Below, one piece after another: positions 14,984 through 23,418 of a stretch of 43,505 nucleotides of DNA. The notes under the pieces were generated by a model. The model saw nothing but the letters and a program-made list of their open reading frames with translations. It searched no databases and was not told the DNA's origin. This DNA is from Pyrinomonadaceae bacterium (GTDB taxonomy: Bacteria; Acidobacteriota; Blastocatellia; Pyrinomonadales; Pyrinomonadaceae), in assembly GCA_013811945.1 (NCBI GenBank), contig JACCUI010000002.1:1-43505 (forward strand), in the 5' to 3' direction. Position 1 is the stretch's first letter, and each line of letters begins with the position of its first letter. Position numbers and translations under genes: made by a program.

Positions 14984-17722
14984 TTATCGACGAGGAGTTG
15001 CGACCACGCGAGGTCGTAAGGCGGCCGGGTCTACAGTTCTGCCGCGGTGATATTCCGGCCCGCAGTAAGTTCTGGGCTCGTTACCAATGACAAAAGTTTT
15101 TGTGCGAATTACCGGGCAGGTCTCAACTGCAATTAGGCCGGTACTCGGATCGATATCGAGCGTGATAGAACCCTCCAGGCGCGCACCCTCTTCACCCGCT
15201 CCAGGCGCCGGTCTGGGTCGAGGCGTGGCTGTCGGGTCTAGCTCGGGTGTTGGCCCAATGTCTCCGCTCTCAGGAATCGTTTCCTCTTCCCCTTCGGGAG
15301 TAGCTTCCTCTGCGGGAGCCTCAATCGACGTCGGCGTAGGCAGAGTTCCATTAATAAACAACTCGGTGCGTCTAGCGGGATTATCGGCCGTAGTCAACTG
15401 TCCTGCATTTAGTTCGATGTCTGCCTGCTGGATCCCTTCCGGCATCTGCCAGTCACCCTGCCACTCGGGATGCTCGCTCAGTGCCACCTGCATGAAGTCG
15501 GTCCAGATTGGCAGTGCGGAATTCGCCCCGGTCAAACCGAGTTGCGAGCCGTCATCAAAACCAACCCAGACGACGCAAACCAGATTTGGGGTGAAGCCGG
15601 CAAACCAGCCATCGCGTGAAGTACCAGTTTTGCCGGCGACATTGGCCTTCAACCCACGGGCCCGAACCTTAGCGGCGGTACCTCGATTGACGACGTCCTT
15701 CATGAAAGAGTTCATTACGTAAGCAATGTCGGGACGCATTACTTCACTCCGCTGTGCACTGGGCGCAGCAATCGTCACGCCGTCTCCGGTGGTAATGCGA
15801 TTGATTGCCATCGACGACGTGCGCGTGCCCAAATTTGCAAAAGCAGTGTAGGCGCTCGCCACTTGCAGCGGGGTGGCTTCACTTGTTCCCAAGGCCATTG
15901 CCGGATAAGCTCGTGCGGGCTTTGGCAATCCGGCTCTACCTGCGAGATTCATTACGCGTCCGATGGTGACTTCCATCGCTACCTCGACCGTAATCACATT
16001 AAGACTGTTTACCAGCGCATCGCGTAGTGTCACTGGACCACGCGAGTAGCTCTGGCCGAAGTTTCCCGGCGAATACTCCTGATTGTCGTAAGAGAAGGTC
16101 TTTGGTTCGTCGACATAAGTCGTTGCCGCAGTGATCACACGGGGCACGGGATCGTACGCTGTATTCAGCGCGGTCGCGTAGACGAAGGGCTTAAAGACCG
16201 ACCCGGGCTGGCGCAAAGCATCCGAGGCACGGTTGTATTGGCTCTTCGAATAGTCGCGCCCACCAACCATCGCCACAATCTCCCCAGTCTTGGCATTCAT
16301 CGCAACCAACGAGGCCTGAAGTGTTCCCGGTGCGAAACGCCTGGTCTGCACCTTGTCCAGCGCGGCGATTTGTTTTGTCAGCGCCGCATAAGCGGCCCGT
16401 TGTAAATCCATGTCGATAGTCGTGTAGATGCGAAGATGCTGAGCAGTGCCCGGGCCGGCGATAATGTCGCCTAGTTGGTTTTGAACGTAGTCGGCAAAAT
16501 ATGGCGCATCAGAAGCGTCGATGCGACCTCTCAGGGCCACGACCTTGAGCGGTTCCGCCTTGGCCCGGTCGGCTTCCTCTCGAGTGATCTCCCCGGTGTC
16601 TGCCATTGAATCCAGAACTTGATTACGACGGGCGGTGGCCGTGTTCATTTCCTGGTACGGATTGTAGCGGTTAGGGCTGCGAATCAGCCCGGCCAGAAAC
16701 GCAGCTTCCGGCAACGTGAGGTTGGTCACGTCTTTCCCGAAATACGCATCAGCGGCCTGGCCAAAGCCATGTATGGAAAATCCCGCCTGTTGGCCCAGGT
16801 ACACCTGATTGCAGTACAGCGAAAAAATCTCTTCCTTGGTGAGCCGGGTCTCGATAATAACCGACATGTAAGCCTCGGCTACCTTGCGTCCCAGCGTTCT
16901 TTCCGGAGATAGGAGCAGATTCTTCACTAACTGCTGAGTAATACTCGACCCACCTTGTCGGGCTATGGGTGAATTCGGATCCGAGTTGTCATACCGCCTG
17001 ATCAGAGCTCGCAGGATCCCGCGAATGTTTACGCCGTAGTGCTCGAAGAACGCTCGATCTTCAGTCACGGTGATCGCCTTAACCAGATGGACTGGCAGAT
17101 CATTGAAGCCAATCACTTTCCGTTTCTCGCGCTCCTGTCCCGTAACGGAACTTATCAGTTCCGGCTCGAGCCATGTTTTGTCCAGCCGCGTGTTTCCTCC
17201 CAGTTGGAATAATGAGCTGATCGACTTTGCATTCCGCGAAAACTGCACTCGCACGCTCTGAAACTGGTTCTGACCATCGACGGACGAATGTTGGCTGGGT
17301 TCAATGTCAATGGTCGAAGCATTGAGGGAATACCGTCCCCGGGCAGTGTCTGCCTGTTGAGTCTTCTCGACGTAGCCGGCGCGCTTCAGGTAAGCGATGA
17401 GGTCGTCCTGAGAAAGTGTTTCTCCGGCGCGAAGTTGTTTTGGCGCCGCATAGATGCCGGCTGAACGCGTAAAGACCTCGCCTCTGAGAAGGTTGTCGAC
17501 GCGTCCTGAGAAGCTCGTCCAGTAGTAAACCAGCACCACAAATACTGAGGCAGCAATCAAAACGAGAGGGATCATTACCGGAGCGCTCAGAAGCCGTCTC
17601 CCGACCCGGCGCCCGAATCCGGGATGCGGCTGCTCATAGGCAACTATCCGCTGTTGCCGCGTGGAACCTCTTCCGCGACCGACGGCGGGCACTCTGTCCG
17701 GAGGTGGATAGCGAACGGGCAT
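14984..17722 (-). CDS. Class A penicillin-binding protein (PBP1-type transglycosylase/transpeptidase)
   Basis: This bifunctional enzyme polymerises and crosslinks peptidoglycan in the periplasm. The 912-residue protein has a basic cytoplasmic tail, one TM (about 47-69) and a short UB2H-like region near 75-165, as in PBP1b. The GT51 domain spans about 190-370, with catalytic E221 in TEDRAFFEHYG, then QGGSSITQQLVKNLL and RKVAEAYMSVIIE. The transpeptidase domain spans about 460-740: S508 and K511 in QPGSVFKPF, SLN at 573-575 and KTGTS at 698-702. The C-terminal 150 residues are rich in Pro, Glu and Thr and hold two late cysteines (ETCPVI and TYCGPEYH). No elongation or division genes are adjacent, and it appears to be transcribed alone. 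Confidence 0.95.
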   Translation of the reverse strand: MPVRYPPPDRVPAVGRGRGSTRQQRIVAYEQPHPGFGRRVGRRLLSAPVMIPLVLIAASVFVVLVYYWTSFSGRVDNLLRGEVFTRSAGIYAAPKQLRAGETLSQDDLIAYLKRAGYVEKTQQADTARGRYSLNASTIDIEPSQHSSVDGQNQFQSVRVQFSRNAKSISSLFQLGGNTRLDKTWLEPELISSVTGQEREKRKVIGFNDLPVHLVKAITVTEDRAFFEHYGVNIRGILRALIRRYDNSDPNSPIARQGGSSITQQLVKNLLLSPERTLGRKVAEAYMSVIIETRLTKEEIFSLYCNQVYLGQQAGFSIHGFGQAADAYFGKDVTNLTLPEAAFLAGLIRSPNRYNPYQEMNTATARRNQVLDSMADTGEITREEADRAKAEPLKVVALRGRIDASDAPYFADYVQNQLGDIIAGPGTAQHLRIYTTIDMDLQRAAYAALTKQIAALDKVQTRRFAPGTLQASLVAMNAKTGEIVAMVGGRDYSKSQYNRASDALRQPGSVFKPFVYATALNTAYDPVPRVITAATTYVDEPKTFSYDNQEYSPGNFGQSYSRGPVTLRDALVNSLNVITVEVAMEVTIGRVMNLAGRAGLPKPARAYPAMALGTSEATPLQVASAYTAFANLGTRTSSMAINRITTGDGVTIAAPSAQRSEVMRPDIAYVMNSFMKDVVNRGTAAKVRARGLKANVAGKTGTSRDGWFAGFTPNLVCVVWVGFDDGSQLGLTGANSALPIWTDFMQVALSEHPEWQGDWQMPEGIQQADIELNAGQLTTADNPARRTELFINGTLPTPTSIEAPAEEATPEGEEETIPESGDIGPTPELDPTATPRPRPAPGAGEEGARLEGSITLDIDPSTGLIAVETCPVIRTKTFVIGNEPRTYCGPEYHRGRTVDPAALRPRVVATPRR

Positions 17723-17730
17723 AAAGCTTA

Positions 17731-17917
17731 GGTGATGTGTGATGGGTGATAGGTAATAAGTGGTTGTTTACAAGTGAAAACCGTTGAAGAGCTTACGCTT
17801 GTCTTCACTTGCAGTGAAATCATCCATCATCTTATTAACTATCACCTCTAATTTGCCCTGTCCAGCCAGTGGGCAATCTAAACCCGCCTCCTATCACCTA
17901 TTAGTATCACCCTATCA
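17731..17917. repeat. Diverged inverted repeat of GTGATAGGTGAT units
   Basis: GGTGATGTGTGATGGGTGAT and the bases following it (17731-17760) are inversely similar to 17888-17917 (CTCCTATCACCTATTAGTAT and onward), with another short copy near 17820-17849. The units are approximate. They lie between the divergent PBP and potassium channel genes and could overlap both promoters. Confidence 0.45.
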
Positions 17918-17988
17918 ATTGACACCCACTTTTCCTTTGGTTAACGTGGCAGCGCTCCGAGCAGCCACTTTGATGCGATTTCTAGCGT

Positions 17989-19056
17989 ATGAGTCTATCA
18001 TCCCCCGCGTCGAGGAAACTTGCGGGTAACCGCTTTAGAATTCGGTATGCAGTTCTGGCAGTTGCCCTAGCAACTGCGCTGGGGACCCTGGGATTCCATT
18101 TAATTGAAGGCTGGTCGATGGTCGACAGCCTCTATGCGGCCACTCAGACAGTTACCACGGTAGGCTACGGCGACCTCGCGCCCGCGACTATCAACGGTCG
18201 CATTTTCGCCACCATCTTTATGTTCGTCGGGGTGGGCGTCGTGCTCTACTCGCTTACCGCTACGGTTCAATCAATCGTGCAGTCGGAGTTGCTCGCGACT
18301 TTTGGGCAGCGGCGGCAATTGCGCAAAATGAGTAAATTGCGAGACCACTTTATTATCTGCGGTGCCGGGCGCGTGGGATCCCGTTTGGTGAAAACGCTGC
18401 AGGCCAGCGAACAGCCTTTCATCGTTATCGAGCGCGAGCCACAGAAGGTGACGGAGTTAGCCGATCGCGGAGTAATTGTCCTGGTTCGCGACGCCACCTC
18501 GGAAGATGCTCTCAGGGAAGCGGGTGTTGAGCATGCTCGCGGCCTGGCAGCGTGTCTGCCTGATGACGCTGACAACGTCTACGTCGTGTTGACGGCGCGT
18601 GATCTGAACTCTCAGCTTCACATTGTTGCCAGAGCCGCCGAAGAACAGGCGGAAAGCAAGCTCATCAGGGCGGGAGCTAATCGCGTGGTCGCTCCCACCA
18701 TCATCGGCGGCCACCGTATGGCTATGGCCCTTACCAAGCCGGCGGTAGGAGACTTCATAGATTCAATAACCGCAAATACCCTCGGTCTGGCATTGGAACA
18801 GCTTGATGTCAGTCCTTCTTCTCCCCTTGTGGGACAGAAACTAAGCGCCACGAATATTCGCTCCGAACTGGATATTGTGATCGTTAGTATTCGGCGCAGC
18901 GACGGGCAGACGCTTTTTAACCCGAGTGGTGAAGCATTGATCGCGGCCGGCGACATGCTAATCGCAATCGGAAGCGCTGAGTTGCTTATGAAACTGACTG
19001 CAATGGCGAAAGGTCTCTACGAGTCCAAGGTCCAACGTCCAACGTCTCATGAGTAA
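17989..19056 (+). CDS. Two-TM potassium channel with RCK (TrkA-N/TrkA-C) domains
   Basis: This is a ligand-gated K+ channel of the MthK/Kch type. The 355-residue protein has TM1 near 18-40, a pore loop with selectivity filter TVGYGD (57-62), and TM2 near 72-97. The cytoplasmic RCK_N domain begins at about 118 with FIICGAGRVGSRLVKTL (glycine motif 125-130) and IVIERE, where the acidic end of beta 2 is typical of NAD(H) or nucleotide binding. RCK_C covers about 265-345 (SPLVGQKLSATNIRSELDIV). MthK-like channels are opened by Ca2+ or nucleotides; which applies here is unknown. It is probably transcribed alone: a repeat-filled gap follows. The ATG fits the short cytoplasmic N-terminus. Confidence 0.93.
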   Translation: MSLSSPASRKLAGNRFRIRYAVLAVALATALGTLGFHLIEGWSMVDSLYAATQTVTTVGYGDLAPATINGRIFATIFMFVGVGVVLYSLTATVQSIVQSELLATFGQRRQLRKMSKLRDHFIICGAGRVGSRLVKTLQASEQPFIVIEREPQKVTELADRGVIVLVRDATSEDALREAGVEHARGLAACLPDDADNVYVVLTARDLNSQLHIVARAAEEQAESKLIRAGANRVVAPTIIGGHRMAMALTKPAVGDFIDSITANTLGLALEQLDVSPSSPLVGQKLSATNIRSELDIVIVSIRRSDGQTLFNPSGEALIAAGDMLIAIGSAELLMKLTAMAKGLYESKVQRPTSHE

Positions 19057-19081
19057 GAAAAGGTGCTTGAGTTAGTGATTC

Positions 19082-19142
19082 TTCGTGTGATTTCGTGGAT
19101 CGCATCCCCCGGGCAAGATATCGATCCGCGAAATCACACGAA
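19082..19142. repeat. Inverted repeat, TTCGTG family, copy C (best conserved)
   Basis: The arms at 19082-19102 (TTCGTGTGATTTCGTGGATC plus G) and 19122-19142 match at 20 of 21 positions, around a 19-base loop. It lies after the channel gene stop and 32 bases before the epimerase start. The loop contains CCCCCGGG. Such a hairpin could end the upstream transcript, although there is no T run. Confidence 0.85.
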
Positions 19143-19174
19143 ACCGCACGAAAAGAGACTCTAAAGACTACTCA

Positions 19175-20017
19175 ATGAGAATTCTTGTCACCGGCGGCAG
19201 TGGTTATCTCGGTACTCATGTGCGCCGGTTTTTCGAAGCCGACGATTTCTCGCGGCGCTTGAATCTCGACGTACTTACCGAAAGCGATGCTGAGCTTGCG
19301 GCGAATTACGATGTCGTCATTCATCTCGCAGCCTATCTCGATAAAGACCCGTCAGCGGCGGATCTGAGTTTTCGCACCAACGGTGAAGGGACCGCCAATG
19401 TCATTAGTCAGATGAAGCCTGGTTCGGTCTTTATTTATGCTTCCACCAAGGACGTGTACGGCGCGAACGCAGCGGCATACGATCCGGTGCCGGAAACATG
19501 TTCGACTGACTATTCTGGCCAGACACCGCTCGAGTGGTCGAAGCTGATTGGCGAGCGCTACGTCGATTACTATGCCCGCCAGCGAAATGTGCGAGCCTGC
19601 ATCTTTCGGCTATCCACGGTCTACGCGCGTCCCTCCGACTGCAATCAGTACGGGTTCGTTACCCACTACGTCGAGTCAGTCAAAAGGGGCTGGCCGATTC
19701 AAGTCCCAGTGGGTGGACACGCGATTCGGGACATCCTGCACGTTGACGATTTTTCGCGAGCTTGCCAGGCGTTCATCGCCTCGTCCAACTCATACGGGCT
19801 GTATAATCTTGGCGGCGGTCCGAAGAATGCGGCAACCCTGAGCGAGATGATCAGCACCGTGGGAAAGCTCATTCAGCTCGAACCAATTATTGAATACAAT
19901 GATGCGCTCTCCTATCCGGTGCCCGTCAATTATGTCTCTGATCTGAGTTTGGTTCGCGAGCAACTGGGCTGGCAGCCGCAGATCGGAATCAAGGACGGGT
20001 TGCGAAGCTTGCTCTGA
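19175..20017 (+). CDS. NAD-dependent epimerase/dehydratase-like protein lacking the catalytic tyrosine
   Basis: This 280-residue extended SDR protein has the nucleotide-binding motif GGSGYLG (7-13), HLAAY (50-54), and the strand IYASTKDVYG (87-96) that normally supplies the active-site Ser/Thr. The YxxxK motif is altered: K123 lies in TPLEWSK, and the tyrosine position is L119. The later substrate region has RDILHVDDFSRA, usual for nucleotide-sugar epimerases. Loss of the tyrosine would hinder the hydride chemistry of UDP-glucose epimerases. It may act with another acid, or bind a sugar nucleotide without turnover. The gene is 38 bases upstream of heptosyltransferase II, which points to LPS or surface-sugar metabolism. 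It is not a good match for HldD, which keeps the tyrosine and is longer. Confidence 0.82.
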   Translation: MRILVTGGSGYLGTHVRRFFEADDFSRRLNLDVLTESDAELAANYDVVIHLAAYLDKDPSAADLSFRTNGEGTANVISQMKPGSVFIYASTKDVYGANAAAYDPVPETCSTDYSGQTPLEWSKLIGERYVDYYARQRNVRACIFRLSTVYARPSDCNQYGFVTHYVESVKRGWPIQVPVGGHAIRDILHVDDFSRACQAFIASSNSYGLYNLGGGPKNAATLSEMISTVGKLIQLEPIIEYNDALSYPVPVNYVSDLSLVREQLGWQPQIGIKDGLRSLL

Positions 20018-20055
20018 CCTCCGACCAGAGCTGCAGTCTGAGTGGATGCGAGCTA

Positions 20056-21246
20056 ATGGGAACTTTTCAACAGCAAAACATCAATCGCGTTGTAGTTCGC
20101 GGCACCAACTGGGTCGGCGACGCAGTGATGACCGTACCTGCGTTGCGAGGACTTCGTCGTTTGCTCCCAGGTGTGCACATAACTCTGGCGACCAGGCCCT
20201 GGGCCAAAGAGCTTTTCGCCGACGCCGACTTTCTCGACGATCTGCTGATCTACGACCGCCGCGGACCATGGTCAGTTGCCAAACAGTCTGTCGAATGGCG
20301 CCGGGGGAACTTCGATCTCGCCGTCCTTTTTCCCAATGCCCTTGAAGCCGCATTGATCCCTGCCCTGGCTCGAGTTCCCTTTCGCATTGGTTATGCAACT
20401 GATGGCCGCGGCAGGCTGCTAACCAATCCGGTGCCGGTTCCTGAATGGCGCAGCTCGAAGCACGAAATCTTTTACTACCTGAACATTGTCGCTGAACTCG
20501 AGCGGGCGCTTGTCGGTCACGCACAGATTGCCGACGGGCCTCCTGATGCCTCCCTGCACATTTCTGAACCTCGTCAGTCGGAAGCTTTGGATCTACTCCG
20601 CGCGCACGGTCTCCGCGAAGGGCGCGTCTTCCACCGCAGCGGGGCTGCCCCGTTGGGGACCCCGGCCGTGGTTGCCCTATGTCCGGGTTCGATAAACAGC
20701 CGCGCGAAGCGTTGGCCAGCCGAGCGTTACGGTGCGCTTGCCGACAGTTTGATAGATGAGCTAAACGCCGAAGTTTTATTAATAGGCTCGCCCGGGGAGC
20801 TGGATGTCTCGCGGGAAGTCAGCCTGCGGATGCACCATGAGCCAATCATGATGACGGGCAAAACCAGCCTGGCCCAGGTTGCCGCTGTTCTGAGTCTGGT
20901 GGATCTATTGGTTACGAATGATACCGGTCCCGCTCATATCGCATCCGCCCTAGGACGGCCGACCCTAGTCATCTTTGGGCCTACTAACCCGTTTACCACG
21001 CGTCCGTTTTCACCAGTTGGCGAAATTGTGCGCTACCCGCCAGACTGTGCGCCGTGTATGTTGCGAGATTGTCCGATTGACCATCGCTGCATGACCGGGA
21101 TCAGCGTGCAGGATGTTTTCGAACGCGCGCGGCTGCTGCTTGGAAGGAACACATTAGCACCGGAAGCAACCCAGAGCCTTAGCCGTAATGAAGTGAAAAG
21201 TTTCAGTAATGCACTAGGTTACACTAGTGTGCCGTCTCAAAAATGA
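20056..21246 (+). CDS. waaF: LPS heptosyltransferase II (GT9)
   Basis: This cytoplasmic-face glycosyltransferase adds the second L-glycero-D-manno-heptose to the LPS inner core from ADP-heptose. The 396-residue protein has the GT9 start RGTNWVGDAVMTVPALRGL (15-33), a second domain from about 205 with ALCPGSINSRAKRWPAERYG, and the donor-site motif TNDTGPAHIASALGRP (about 292-307) followed by VIFGPTNPF. The cysteine cluster CAPCMLRDCPIDHRCM near 333-350 is usual in WaaF. A Gly/Pro-rich stretch near 190-205 (RSGAAPLGTP) is an extra linker. It lies between the epimerase-like gene and gmhB, within the heptose cluster. The identification as WaaF rather than WaaC rests on NWVGD and the cysteine cluster. 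Confidence 0.93.
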   Translation: MGTFQQQNINRVVVRGTNWVGDAVMTVPALRGLRRLLPGVHITLATRPWAKELFADADFLDDLLIYDRRGPWSVAKQSVEWRRGNFDLAVLFPNALEAALIPALARVPFRIGYATDGRGRLLTNPVPVPEWRSSKHEIFYYLNIVAELERALVGHAQIADGPPDASLHISEPRQSEALDLLRAHGLREGRVFHRSGAAPLGTPAVVALCPGSINSRAKRWPAERYGALADSLIDELNAEVLLIGSPGELDVSREVSLRMHHEPIMMTGKTSLAQVAAVLSLVDLLVTNDTGPAHIASALGRPTLVIFGPTNPFTTRPFSPVGEIVRYPPDCAPCMLRDCPIDHRCMTGISVQDVFERARLLLGRNTLAPEATQSLSRNEVKSFSNALGYTSVPSQK

Positions 21247-21315
21247 CTGTACAACGGCGAAGCATTTTCGCTGCGTTTCATGAATGATGGAAAAGCGCCT
21301 TGAGTTTCGTGATTT

Positions 21316-21385
21316 TTCGGTGTGATTTCGTGGATAGCCTTAAGTAAGAAAAACTTGATCCACGAATCAGACGAAGCCACACGAA
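21316..21385. repeat. Inverted repeat, TTCGTG family, copy D (diverged)
   Basis: The left arm at 21316-21335 (TTCGGTGTGATTTCGTGGAT) faces a right arm at 21357-21385 (GATCCACGAATCAGACGAAG and onward, ending CCACACGAA). The right arm carries an insertion of about eight bases. It fills the gap between waaF and gmhB. Confidence 0.7.
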
Positions 21386-21448
21386 AAAATAACTGCAGAG
21401 TCGGTGCAGAGAACCTGCTCTTGAGACGTTGATCAGTTTCGCGTTGGC

Positions 21449-21469
21449 TTCGAGTGGTTTCTTGGATCA
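21449..21469. repeat. Half-copy of the TTCGTG repeat family (copy E)
   Basis: TTCGAGTGGTTTCTTGGATC plus A matches the family arm with about four changes. It overlaps a possible upstream GTG start for gmhB, which is a reason to prefer the ATG at 21490. Confidence 0.55.
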
Positions 21470-21489
21470 CTAAACTCAGGGGTGGCATT

Positions 21490-22074
21490 ATGCAGCGGGC
21501 AGTCTTCATTGATCGCGATGGAACGATTTCGGAAGAGGTCGGGTACATCAATCACCCTTCGCGCTTTCGAGTCTTTCCCTATTCCGGCGCCGCCATCAAG
21601 CTCCTGAACGACAATGGTTGGCTGGCAATCGTCGTTACTAATCAGGCCGGAGTCGCCCGCGGATATTTTGCCGAAGACATGATTCGGACTATCCATGAAA
21701 CGTTGAAACAAGAGATGGCAGCAACCGACGCCCGAATCGATGCAATCTATTACTGCGCCCATCATCCGTCGGTCGGAGAGCTCCCCTATCGATTTGACTG
21801 CGATTGTCGTAAGCCGAAGCCGGGACTAATACGCCGCGCCGCCGAGGAGTTTGACATCGCTCTCGCAGAAAGCTGGATGGTTGGCGATCGTCACAGCGAT
21901 ATTGAGTTGGCCCGTAACGCGGGGGTTAACTCTGCCTTCGTCATGAGCGGTTACGGTCGCGGCGAATGGGAACATCAGCGGCAAAACTGGAATCATCAGC
22001 CAGACTTGACCGCAAACCACTTGTTGGACGCAGTTAAGAGAATAATCGACGAACCGCTTGGGAAACGCGCGTGA
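21490..22074 (+). CDS. gmhB: D-glycero-D-manno-heptose-1,7-bisphosphate 7-phosphatase
   Basis: GmhB removes the 7-phosphate from heptose 1,7-bisphosphate, the step between the HldE kinase and adenylyltransferase reactions. The HAD active site is VFIDRDGT, with nucleophile D8 and acid D10; TNQAGVARG gives motif 2 and RKPKPG the lysine motif. The zinc-binding loop is present as CAHHP followed by CDC (Cys, His, Cys, Cys). The length, 194 residues, is typical. The ATG at 21490 is preferred over a GTG at 21454, because AGGGGTGG lies just before it and the longer form would be encoded by repeat sequence. The stop overlaps the next gene by four bases (GTGA), coupling it to the kinase. Confidence 0.93.
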   Translation: MQRAVFIDRDGTISEEVGYINHPSRFRVFPYSGAAIKLLNDNGWLAIVVTNQAGVARGYFAEDMIRTIHETLKQEMAATDARIDAIYYCAHHPSVGELPYRFDCDCRKPKPGLIRRAAEEFDIALAESWMVGDRHSDIELARNAGVNSAFVMSGYGRGEWEHQRQNWNHQPDLTANHLLDAVKRIIDEPLGKRA

Positions 22075-23078
22075 CTACCGAACGGACACTGCTGCAAGAG
22101 CGACTGATCAGCATCGTGAAGCGCTTCCCGAGGCGCCGGATCCTGGTGGTTGGCGATGCAATAGCGGACCAGTTTGTGTATGGCGCCATCAGTCGAGTTT
22201 CGCGCGAAGCTCCGGTGTTCATTCTCCGTCACGAGCAGACGGAGACAGTGCCGGGCGGCGCGGCGAACTGTGCGATGAATCTCGTTTCACTGGGTGCCAA
22301 CGTCTCGCTGATTGGAGTCGTTGGTGAAGACGCCGCCGGGCGAGCGCTTGTGGAAAGGTTGGAGACGGCGGGAGTGGACTGCACCGGCTTGCTGACATCT
22401 GAGAAGCTTCAAACAACCACGAAAGTGCGAATTCTCGCGGGCCAACTTCACTCTACTCGACAGCAAGTCATCCGCCTTGATTATGAGGGAGCCCCATTGA
22501 ACTCCGAGTTCCATGAACCGTTACGAAAACGTATTCTTAAGGAAGTACAAACCTCAGATGCCGTCATCATCTCCGACTACAACTATGGCGTTGGCGGCCA
22601 GGAGGTGGCCAGGGACGTTCGGGATGCCGCAACCAACCGGGGAATCCCAGTTCTGGTCGACTCCCGCTTTAGGCTCTCCGAGTTTGAGAATTTCACCTCG
22701 GCGACTCCAAACGAGGACGAAGTCGAACAACTTCTGGGCAAACAACTGGCGAATGTCACTGCCCTGGAATCGGCAGGCGAGGAAATGCGCGAACGCCTCG
22801 GCTACCGCGCCTTGCTGATCACTCGCGGCAGCCACGGCATGATGCTTCTCGAAGACGCAGTTGCGCCTTTTCACATCGCTGCGATTGGCGCTCGTGAGCC
22901 GGTGGACGTCACCGGCGCCGGGGATACCGTGATTGCAGCCTACACGCTGGCGCTGGCCTCCGGTGCATCCTTCCCTGACGCCGCGCGCCTGGCCAATTAT
23001 GCCGGCGGCCTCGTGGTGATGAAGCGCGGCACTGCGTCAGTCACCGGCGAGGAGCTTGTTGAGTCACTGCTTAGGTAG
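22071..23078 (+). CDS. hldE1: D-glycero-beta-D-manno-heptose-7-phosphate kinase (HldE N-terminal type)
   Basis: This PfkB-family sugar kinase phosphorylates heptose 7-phosphate at C1. The 335-residue protein has ILVVGDAIADQFVYG at the start, PGGAANCAMNLVSLGA (about 61-76), VTPNEDE-like TPNEDEVEQLLG (about 218-229) and the anion hole with catalytic Asp in DVTGAGDTVIAAYTLAL (about 278-294). In enterics this domain is fused to an adenylyltransferase in HldE; here the two are separate genes, as in some other bacteria (RfaE1/RfaE2 or HldA/HldC). The start is GTG, overlapping the gmhB stop. The gene between this one and the adenylyltransferase is unrelated by sequence. Confidence 0.92.
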   Translation: MTTERTLLQERLISIVKRFPRRRILVVGDAIADQFVYGAISRVSREAPVFILRHEQTETVPGGAANCAMNLVSLGANVSLIGVVGEDAAGRALVERLETAGVDCTGLLTSEKLQTTTKVRILAGQLHSTRQQVIRLDYEGAPLNSEFHEPLRKRILKEVQTSDAVIISDYNYGVGGQEVARDVRDAATNRGIPVLVDSRFRLSEFENFTSATPNEDEVEQLLGKQLANVTALESAGEEMRERLGYRALLITRGSHGMMLLEDAVAPFHIAAIGAREPVDVTGAGDTVIAAYTLALASGASFPDAARLANYAGGLVVMKRGTASVTGEELVESLLR

Positions 23079-23109
23079 AGCCGGCGGCGCAGTGTCAAGA
23101 CCGCCTCGG

Positions 23110-23418
23110 TACAGAACCGGGAGCGGTAGCGACCGCATTCAACGAACCCAGACGATTTCACGGCACGAATTAATATTTGCTTATGCAATGATCGAACGTA
23201 AACCAGAGTTATTTAATGTAATTCAAGGGCTGACACGACAGAATCCGGGGGGCTACTTGAGTGCGATCGCTACCGCTCTTCTTAGAAACATGCTTAAGGT
23301 TGGCACTGCTTAAGCAGGCTATTTGCAAGTTTCATCTCGTTATCTGCGCGTCGCAGACGAGCAAAGCTACTCGGTTCTGTAATAGGCGCTAATCCCAGTC
23401 GTGATTTGAATCGATTAC
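23110..23418. repeat. MITE-like repeat region (second copy of the ACAGAACCGGGAGCGG family)
   Basis: The left arm at 23110-23142 is identical to the arm at 8697-8729. The right arm at 23257-23279 is a shorter, diverged inverse. The tail at 23372-23418 resembles 8860-8906 (CGGTTCTGTA, then ATCCCAGTCG and ATCGATTAC), so the whole stretch may be one element with an internal insertion. It fills the gap between the heptose kinase and dioxygenase genes, and its tail contains the TTG where the dioxygenase frame may start. A short reading frame near 23187-23313 has no recognisable product. Confidence 0.65.

Noticed and set aside
19175..20017. Assignment of the epimerase-like gene as HldD
   Set aside because: It is shorter than HldD and lacks the catalytic tyrosine; only the location in a heptose cluster favoured it.
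21454..21489. Extended GTG start for gmhB
   Set aside because: The extra 12 codons fall in a half-copy of the TTCGTG repeat, and a better ribosome site precedes the ATG at 21490.
23056..23313. Open frame of 85 codons after the heptose kinase, with a protein-like tail
   Set aside because: It spans the end of the kinase gene and the MITE-like repeat; the tail (NPGGYLSAIATALLRNMLKV) partly arises from the repeat arm.
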